19,444 nucleotides of DNA from Candidatus Woesearchaeota archaeon. GTDB lineage: Archaea > Nanobdellota > Nanobdellia > Woesearchaeales > JASKKU01. The position numbers and the translations under genes were made by a program. Location: positions 1 to 19,444 of the forward strand of contig DSBS01000091.1 of assembly GCA_011045925.1 (NCBI GenBank), given 5' to 3'. Of the stretch, positions 14,662-19,444 are shown piece by piece. Positions within the stretch are counted from its first letter, which is position 1; each line of letters opens with the position of its first letter. Below the pieces are notes generated by a model that was not told where the DNA came from, searched no databases, and was given only the letters and a program-made list of their open reading frames with translations.

Positions 14662-15733
14662 TGTTCATCCTAAAATAAAGGAGTTTGCAGAGAAAATTAA
14701 GGGCAATATTCTTGCTTCAAGAGCCCCAGTGCTTGAAATCCCTATTCGCTCTTTGAATAATGTTGAGTTTAACAGGCAGAAAGGCCACTTCACAATAAAG
14801 GGAAAGCTGAAAAAAAGGGCTCTTGCAGCATCAACCTCAAGAAGCTTTGCCCAGACCTTAAGAATGCTGTCCCTGGCTAAGCAGCTTATCGAAAGCAACG
14901 ACATTGCAACGAAAAGAGATGCTTACTATACTGCGTACAACTGGCTTGAGGCAGGGTTCAAGAGCCAGCAGGAGTCTGATGAGATTATGGACGATATAGA
15001 GGCTATGCTCTTTACACTCAGGGAGAAGCTGGGTTTTATTCCAGATGAAAAAGGCGGGGATGTTGTAGGAAAGCTTATCGTTGTAGATGAGGATGAAGAT
15101 AAAAACATTGTAAGGATAGACTGCTCAAAGATGGGCACAGGGGCGTTTTCTGTCCCAAACTCTGTTGAGCAGCTTAAGTTCGAGACAAAAGCAAAGTTTG
15201 TGCTTGCAGTTGAGACAAGCGGTATGTTTCAGAGATTAGTAAAGCATAAGTTCTGGGATACAGCACAGTGCATACTTATCTCTCTTTCTGGTGTTCCTAC
15301 CCGTGCAGCTAGGAGATTTGTAAGAAGACTGAGTGACGAGATGAACCTTCCTGTTTATGTATTTACAGATGGGGACCCTTACGGCTGGCTCAATATTTAC
15401 AGGACGCTCAAAGTCGGCTCAGGAAATGCAGCACATCTTAATGAGTTCTTTTGTGCGCCTCGTTCACAATACATAGGCGTGACCGCACAGGACATAGTGG
15501 ACTTTGACCTGCCAACCCACCCTTTAAAGGAAGTTGACATAAAAAGGATTCAGGACGGTCTTAAAAATGATCCCTTTGTGCATGCCCATAAGGACTGGCA
15601 GCATAACCTGAAGCTCCTGCTGAAGCTTAAAAAAAGGGCAGAACAGCAGGCTCTTGCAAAGCACGGGCTTAATTATGTAATTACTAATTACCTGCCAAAG
15701 AAGCTTAAAGACCAGAAAACCTGGCTTTCATGA
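14654..15733 (+). CDS. top6A: DNA topoisomerase VI subunit A
   Basis: A 359-residue DNA-cleaving subunit, homologous to Spo11. The winged-helix CAP domain includes ATKRDAYYTAYNW. By comparison with Spo11, the second Tyr (Tyr92) is the likely catalytic residue that forms the 5'-phosphotyrosyl bond. The Toprim domain has ETSGMF (Glu187) and TDGDPYGW (Asp239, Asp241) for Mg binding. Length is normal for the family. It overlaps the end of top6B by eight bases. Its 3' end is 22 bases from a convergent Dph2-like gene, with a T-rich spacer between. Confidence 0.97.
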   Translation: MNDVHPKIKEFAEKIKGNILASRAPVLEIPIRSLNNVEFNRQKGHFTIKGKLKKRALAASTSRSFAQTLRMLSLAKQLIESNDIATKRDAYYTAYNWLEAGFKSQQESDEIMDDIEAMLFTLREKLGFIPDEKGGDVVGKLIVVDEDEDKNIVRIDCSKMGTGAFSVPNSVEQLKFETKAKFVLAVETSGMFQRLVKHKFWDTAQCILISLSGVPTRAARRFVRRLSDEMNLPVYVFTDGDPYGWLNIYRTLKVGSGNAAHLNEFFCAPRSQYIGVTAQDIVDFDLPTHPLKEVDIKRIQDGLKNDPFVHAHKDWQHNLKLLLKLKKRAEQQALAKHGLNYVITNYLPKKLKDQKTWLS

Positions 15734-15735
15734 AC

Positions 15736-15757
15736 TTTTTGCCTTTCCTTTTTCTTT
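15736..15757 (+). terminator. T-rich spacer after top6A, probable terminator
   Basis: A pyrimidine-rich stretch with three T runs (five, three and five bases) immediately follows the top6A stop and runs into the end of the convergent gene. It fits archaeal U-tract termination for the top6 operon. Confidence 0.4.
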
Positions 15758-16448
15758 ATCTCATGGCTTTTGAGAGGTTAGAGAACTCAATGATGTCCTC
15801 AGCATTAACTACAGGCCTGAAGAACTTTTCCTGCTCATCATATGCAATCCTTGGGCATGCTGTGTTAACAAACGCCTCAGCAAAAGGAAAATTCATTAAG
15901 CTTTCAGGATTAATTTCATTAGAAAGAAGCAGGTAAAACCTTTTTTCCGGGAACATTTCTTCAAGCTGTGAAACAAGGCTTAATGATGCCTTCTGCCCTG
16001 GTTTTGTGCTGATTAGTACACCAATGTTTTCTGATGATATAAACTTAGCAATAGCCCCCTTTCTTCTTTTTTCAAAAAGCTCGGCATCTTTTTCAGAGAC
16101 TGTGCCATATGCCTGTGAAAGAGGGTTATAAAAAAAGCATGGCTTATCGTTCTTAACCACAAGAGCTTTTGGATGGAACATCCCGTCTCCAACAAATAGA
16201 AAAGCGTCGAAATTATCATCAAACCTTTCTATCCCACAGCCAAGAACCTGGAAATCATACTTTGAGTGTTGAGCCTTTCTTCCCAGGACAATTTTGCCTT
16301 TTTTTTCAAGCTGTGCTTTCACATCTTCAATAAGGTCAAGGTACTGTACAGTAGAAAAGAGCATTATCCTTTCCGGAAGCTTCTCGATTAATCCTTTTGG
16401 AAGGCTAATTTCTACCTTGTACCTGTTTTCAATAAAAAAGACCCTCAT
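15756..16448 (-). CDS. dph2: Dph2 homologue (diphthamide synthase) lacking the N-terminal domain
   Basis: A 230-residue protein matching the middle and C-terminal domains of archaeal Dph2, which transfers the 3-amino-3-carboxypropyl group of SAM to a His of EF2 using a [4Fe-4S] cluster. Visible motifs are QVLGCGIERF (Cys71), FLFVGDGMFHPKALVV, STKPGQKASL and NTACPRIAYDE (Cys198). Full-length archaeal Dph2 is about 340 residues with one cluster Cys in each of three domains. Here the first domain and its Cys are absent, and the protein starts with a divergent 50-residue segment. The upstream DNA is only a 64-base divergent promoter region, so the missing domain is not encoded next door. It may pair with a separate full-length or N-domain protein elsewhere, or have another function. 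Confidence 0.8.
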   Translation of the reverse strand: MRVFFIENRYKVEISLPKGLIEKLPERIMLFSTVQYLDLIEDVKAQLEKKGKIVLGRKAQHSKYDFQVLGCGIERFDDNFDAFLFVGDGMFHPKALVVKNDKPCFFYNPLSQAYGTVSEKDAELFEKRRKGAIAKFISSENIGVLISTKPGQKASLSLVSQLEEMFPEKRFYLLLSNEINPESLMNFPFAEAFVNTACPRIAYDEQEKFFRPVVNAEDIIEFSNLSKAMR

Positions 16449-16481
16449 CTTGCTGTTTCCTATCAGGAAGTAGTCATAATG

Positions 16482-16490
16482 TTTTTAAAG
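16482..16490. promoter_or_regulatory. Near-symmetric TATA box serving divergent genes
   Basis: TTTTTAAAG on +, read as CTTTAAAAA on the minus strand. On + it predicts initiation at 16512, one base before the pilin ATG at 16513. On the minus strand it predicts initiation near 16460, a leader of about 12 bases for the Dph2-like gene. Confidence 0.45.
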
Positions 16491-16512
16491 CTTTTGAATA
16501 TAATGTGTTTTT

Positions 16513-16914
16513 ATGAAAAGGTCTCAGGTTAGCATTGAGTATGTAATAACAGTTGGGTTTGCTGTGCTTTTAGTAATCCCTTTGCTTATTTTCTATCTGA
16601 ATACGACAAGCCAGACAAGAGATGCGATTCTTGAGTCTCACGCTGTTTCTGTTGTCAATAAAATCTGCAACGAAGCAGAAAAGATATTCTCCCAGGGGTC
16701 AGGCAGCAAGGTTTCTTTTGACTTTACACTTCCTCGGGAAGTAACCAGTGTAGCTTTTCACGGAAGGAATTATGTTGCGTATGTAAGTTTCTCTTTTGGG
16801 GATTCCTTTGTTAACAGGGTTTGTGCAGTTGAGCTTACTCATGAGAAATTCATTTCAAGAGGTTATAACCAAGTAACCCTTGTAAATATAAACAATACTA
16901 TTTACCTCAGGTAA
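16513..16914 (+). CDS. Class III signal pilin-like protein
   Basis: A 133-residue protein beginning MKRSQVSIEYVITVGFAVLLV. The processing site is S4|Q5 with Glu9 at mature +5, followed by a hydrophobic helix to about residue 29, the canonical archaeal type IV pilin/archaellin signal. The ectodomain is beta-rich with two Cys (VNKICNEAE and NRVCAVEL), probably a disulfide. It heads a run of four pilin-like genes and is the only one with a clearly placed leaderless promoter. It is too short to be a typical archaellin; a minor pilin or adhesion-pilus subunit is more likely. Confidence 0.8.
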   Translation: MKRSQVSIEYVITVGFAVLLVIPLLIFYLNTTSQTRDAILESHAVSVVNKICNEAEKIFSQGSGSKVSFDFTLPREVTSVAFHGRNYVAYVSFSFGDSFVNRVCAVELTHEKFISRGYNQVTLVNINNTIYLR

Positions 16915-16921
16915 AGAAAAA

Positions 16922-17332
16922 ATGGTTAAAATCATTAATAGGGCCCAGTTTAACCTGGAATTTATAATCTTTTTTGTAACAAGCATGATTATTATGTCAG
17001 TGCTTGCATACTTCTTTTCAACAATATTCACTGAATCCAAGGAAGAAAGGCTTGCATCATCACTTAACGAGGTTGCTTATTATCTTGCCTCAGAGATTCA
17101 GATGGCAAGCTCACTAAAGGACGGTTACTCAAAGCAGATGCTTCTGCCGCAAAAGGTAAATGGCGAAGAATACTTCATTCGGTTCTCAGGAAACAGAATC
17201 TGGGTGGAGCAGGACGAGAGGTCATCAGAGTTTTTTTCTGTGCCTCAGTTTTTGGGCTCTTTCAATAACATGGACAAAGCCAACAACTGGATTGGCAAGA
17301 GAAATCAGCTTGTATTCATTTACAGCGAATAG
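16922..17332 (+). CDS. Class III signal pilin-like protein
   Basis: A 136-residue protein, MVKIINRAQFNLEFIIFFVTSM: A8|Q9 site with Glu13 at mature +5 and a hydrophobic helix to about residue 34. The ectodomain has no Cys and includes a KVNGEEYFIRFSGNRIWVEQ beta segment, reminiscent of pilin-like pseudopilins that carry an assembly signal. It lies seven bases after the previous stop, preceded by a weak AGGTAA-type site, so it is co-transcribed with it. Family not recognised beyond the signal. Confidence 0.78.
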   Translation: MVKIINRAQFNLEFIIFFVTSMIIMSVLAYFFSTIFTESKEERLASSLNEVAYYLASEIQMASSLKDGYSKQMLLPQKVNGEEYFIRFSGNRIWVEQDERSSEFFSVPQFLGSFNNMDKANNWIGKRNQLVFIYSE

Positions 17333-17358
17333 CTTTATTTAATAATAAGCTAGGCTTT

Positions 17359-17368
17359 TCATAAAAAA
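17359..17368 (+). promoter_or_regulatory. Candidate TATA box for the gene at 17394
   Basis: TCATAAAAAA in a very A-rich spacer. The predicted start near 17389-17392 would make the ATG at 17394 leaderless. The A-richness makes this weaker than the other boxes. Confidence 0.35.
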
Positions 17369-17393
17369 CAAAAAAACAAAAAACGAGAAAAAG

Positions 17394-17897
17394 ATGAAAA
17401 ATAGAATCAAGATGAGAAAAGCACAGGCGTGGCTTCTGGACTTTATGATTGCCACGGTTATTGCTTCAATGGTTTTTGGTCTGATCTTGTATTCACTTCC
17501 TTTTTCTGGAGATGATGCTGGCATGGCCCGGCTTGAAAGGTCCCTCGGAACACTTTCTTCGGCATTGATATCTGAAGGCCAGCCAGAAAACTGGAATAGG
17601 AATGACTTTATAATCCCAGGGATACTTTCAGAAGGTGTTGTTGATAAAGGCAAGTTTCTTGAGCTTTCTCATGCCAGCGACTTCAGGCTAAGAGAGTCGC
17701 TAGGGATATATCCTGATGTTTATTACTGTGTTTTTTTTAGAAAGCACGATGTTTTGATTATCGTTGACAATGTTCTTTTTGTAGGATCAGAAAACTGCTT
17801 TGAGGACGACTTGCACACGGCAGCCCTTGCTGAAACAAGAATCGTTTCAAACGGCACAGAGCTTATTTCAGCAGTATTTAAGGTGTGGAAAGAATGA
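17394..17897 (+). CDS. Pilin-like exported protein with variant class III signal (acidic residue at +6)
   Basis: A 167-residue protein starting MKNRIKMRKAQAWLLDFMIATVIAS. The candidate A10|Q11 cleavage leaves Asp at mature +6 (Q1 A2 W3 L4 L5 D6), then a hydrophobic helix to about residue 36. The same register is seen in the 6206-6691 product. The ectodomain includes two Cys (VYYCVFF and SENCFED) and an FxLRESLGIYPDVYYC segment that loosely resembles RNDFCIYF in the 6206-6691 product, suggesting a shared family. ATG 17394 is preferred by promoter spacing; ATG 17412 (MRKAQ...) is possible. The stop overlaps the next start in an ATGA, so the two genes are translationally linked. Confidence 0.75.
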   Translation: MKNRIKMRKAQAWLLDFMIATVIASMVFGLILYSLPFSGDDAGMARLERSLGTLSSALISEGQPENWNRNDFIIPGILSEGVVDKGKFLELSHASDFRLRESLGIYPDVYYCVFFRKHDVLIIVDNVLFVGSENCFEDDLHTAALAETRIVSNGTELISAVFKVWKE

Positions 17898-19444
17898 GTT
17901 TTTTTTTGATGCAAAAGAAAAAAAAAGGGTTTTATTTCACCCTGGACGCTATTCTTGCAGCATTAATCCTTATCTCTTTTTTTATATTCACTTCGTCAAT
18001 CTGGATAAGCCAGAGGACAACCCCCTCTAGGTCTTCTCTTCTTTCTTTTGACATCTTAACAGCATTAGACAATGTTTATGTTTCTGAATCATCAAACCCC
18101 CTTGTCCAGCAGCTCATTTCAGAAGGCAAGATAACAAGGCTTCAGAATACTCTTCTCGAGCAGGTTATTGAGTTCTGGGCTTTGGGGGAAAGCGATCTTT
18201 CAAGAGAGCTCTTCATTAATGTTACTTATCCTTTTCTCGACCATGACAATTACAGGCTTAGCATTGGGGATGCAGTAATTCTAGATTCTATACCGAGCGA
18301 GCACTTCTCAATAACCGGCTCATCAAGAATCCTGTCGGGAATAACAGAGAACAGGTCTAAGTTCGGCTACATGGCAAGGGCAATAGCAACAAAGATGGCA
18401 AAGAATACAACTTTGATTATTAAGGGAGATGCTATCTCATCAAGCGTTACAAGAAACCCACGAAGAAACAACGGAAACATAGTTTATATAACATATGAGT
18501 TTGACATCCCTGAAAACTCGACAATCTACGAGGCAGAATGGTTTGTCCAGGCAGAATTAATGGGCGAGTTTACTCACAAGTTTTGGGCCTATGTTAATGG
18601 TGTTAGAATCCCTGGAAGCATATCCACAGACCCAAGCGGCTCAAAGTATTTTGACATTACTGATGATGTTGTTGAAGGGAAGAATAATGTAACTATTGCA
18701 TTTGAATTTGGAAGGCCCATACCTGGCTCAAGCCCGTTAGCAGGAGAAGACGGCTCAAGCCATTTAATAATACATTACTACTCTGAGGAGTCACGAACCG
18801 GGCCTAGCTTTACAGACTTCCACCTGGCTGAGGTGAAATCAAAATGCCCAATCAGGTACAAAAAGCCAGTATATGTAATGGGAGAGCTAAGCCATTTAGA
18901 TATAGCTCTTTACTCGAATGTTAATGATGTGTTTTTGTCAGTAACTATTGATGGCCAGGAGTATTTCCTTGAAGAAAAAGAGGTTTTAGGGGGAGAAGTA
19001 TTATGGAGCAATGCTGAAATCCTTACACTCCTTCAGGGACACTCGCTTGCCTTCAGCGACCTTAGCAATAAGTATGTTTACTTCAATTTTGAATTGGATG
19101 AGTTTATTGAGCTTTGTGACTCCGGCGGGTATGAAAGAGTGCTTGACCCTCGCTCAAAAATTCACTTAAGGACAGACAGGACTTCCTTGGTTTATGGAAA
19201 GATAGACATTACAAGAGAGCTAAACCTGAAAAGCTACTCAGACAAGCATTTTGGAGACTTTTACGAGAATGTTGACTGGAATTTTTCAACTTCAGAAAAG
19301 ACAACTCCACTAATCGTTGACTGCAAGCTGGCCTGGCTTAACGATGTGGGCTCTGCATCAACCCAAAGCATTTATTCAAACACAGACCTTCTTTACTCTC
19401 ATCCCCCGCAAAACTTCATCCTCGAGTTTGCAAGGTATGCATAC
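17894..19444 (+). CDS. Large surface protein with pilin-like N-terminus (partial, runs off the window)
   Basis: The frame is open for 517 codons to the last base of the window, so the C-terminus is missing. It starts MSFFLMQKKKKGFYFTLDAILAAL: Lys-rich stretch, G12|F13 candidate site, Asp18 at +6 and a hydrophobic helix to about residue 35. The rest is a long beta-rich ectodomain. Residues about 205-310 (WAYVNGVRIPG, then KYFDITDDVVEGKNNVTIAFEF) have the strand and turn pattern of galactose-binding-like jelly-roll domains; this is inferred, not searched. Few Cys are present. The ATG overlaps the previous stop (ATGA) and has GGTG at 17882-17885, eight bases upstream; ATG 17909 is an alternative. 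Nine-base T and A runs occupy the first codons. A pilus-tip or cell-surface adhesin is plausible. Confidence 0.75.
   Translation, partial: MSFFLMQKKKKGFYFTLDAILAALILISFFIFTSSIWISQRTTPSRSSLLSFDILTALDNVYVSESSNPLVQQLISEGKITRLQNTLLEQVIEFWALGESDLSRELFINVTYPFLDHDNYRLSIGDAVILDSIPSEHFSITGSSRILSGITENRSKFGYMARAIATKMAKNTTLIIKGDAISSSVTRNPRRNNGNIVYITYEFDIPENSTIYEAEWFVQAELMGEFTHKFWAYVNGVRIPGSISTDPSGSKYFDITDDVVEGKNNVTIAFEFGRPIPGSSPLAGEDGSSHLIIHYYSEESRTGPSFTDFHLAEVKSKCPIRYKKPVYVMGELSHLDIALYSNVNDVFLSVTIDGQEYFLEEKEVLGGEVLWSNAEILTLLQGHSLAFSDLSNKYVYFNFELDEFIELCDSGGYERVLDPRSKIHLRTDRTSLVYGKIDITRELNLKSYSDKHFGDFYENVDWNFSTSEKTTPLIVDCKLAWLNDVGSASTQSIYSNTDLLYSHPPQNFILEFARYAY
17899..17926 (+). repeat. Paired 9-base T and 9-base A homopolymers in the first codons of the surface-protein gene
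   Basis: T9 at 17899-17907 and A9 at 17918-17926, separated by 10 bases and both within the first 11 codons of the gene at 17894. Such runs can change length by slippage and switch the reading frame. Confidence 0.85.

Noticed and set aside
15730..15936. Small + strand open frame after top6A
   Set aside because: It lies over the Dph2-like gene on the other strand, which has clear family motifs; the small frame has none.
17331..17351. Imperfect AT-rich inverted repeat (AGCTTTATT...AATAAGCT) after the 16922 gene, as a terminator
   Set aside because: The stem is short with mismatches and not followed by a T-run, so it is not distinguishable from chance in this AT-rich spacer.
1..19444. Search by eye for tRNA, rRNA, CRISPR repeats, transposases, integrases or att-like repeats
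   Set aside because: None seen; intergenic gaps are all about 120 bases or less and are explained by promoters and T-rich ends.

Overview
The window reads as archaeal chromosome, most likely from a DPANN-type archaeon (Woesearchaeota/Pacearchaeota-like). This placement is inferred from gene content, not from a marker phylogeny. Evidence for Archaea: both topoisomerase VI subunits, an archaeal/eukaryotic-type isoleucyl-tRNA synthetase with an HIGT signature, a free-standing AlaX editing protein, a two-KH-domain Dim2/Pno1-like protein, a diphthamide-synthase (Dph2) homologue, and several proteins with class III (archaellin/pilin-type) signal peptides. Genes are tightly packed. Arg is mostly AGG/AGA. 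Most transcription-unit heads have a TATA-like box whose spacing puts the transcript start at or a few bases before the start codon (leaderless). Genes inside operons instead carry GGTG/GGAG-type ribosome binding sites.

Layout. 1-120: T-rich, no gene. 121-1100 (+): two tandem, separately promoted paralogues, one a canonical class III pilin and the other lacking the cleavage motif. 1163-4386 (+): radical SAM activase-like protein, then mutS about 11 bases after its stop. 4467-6200 (+): mutL with its own promoter and an intact endonuclease motif. 6206-6827 (-): a 49-residue zinc ribbon overlapping a pilin-like protein. 6919-7605 (-): alaX. 7716-10880 (+): ileS, divergent from alaX. 10964-11992 (+): DHH phosphoesterase. 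12069-15733 (+): KH protein, top6B, top6A. 15756-16448 (-): a Dph2 homologue missing its N-terminal domain. 16513-19444 (+): four consecutive pilin-like or surface-protein genes, the last a large beta-rich protein running off the window.

How the genes fit together. MutS plus a nicking-type MutL would form a methyl-independent mismatch repair pathway, which most archaea lack. IleRS, AlaX, the KH protein and Dph2 belong to translation (charging, proofreading, rRNA processing, EF2 modification). Top6A/Top6B form a type IIB topoisomerase. Seven genes (two at 121-1100, one at 6206, four at 16513-19444) encode single-N-terminal-helix exported proteins, and at least six look like type IV pilin-family substrates. 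No pilus ATPase, platform protein or prepilin peptidase is visible here.

No rRNA, tRNA, CRISPR, insertion sequence or integrase was found. No gene-free stretch exceeds about 120 bases. The most notable points are the Dph2 homologue with only two of the three usual cluster cysteines, a split of the pilin-like signals into acidic +5 and acidic +6 classes, the pilin/non-pilin tandem pair, and long homopolymer runs in the first codons of two genes.
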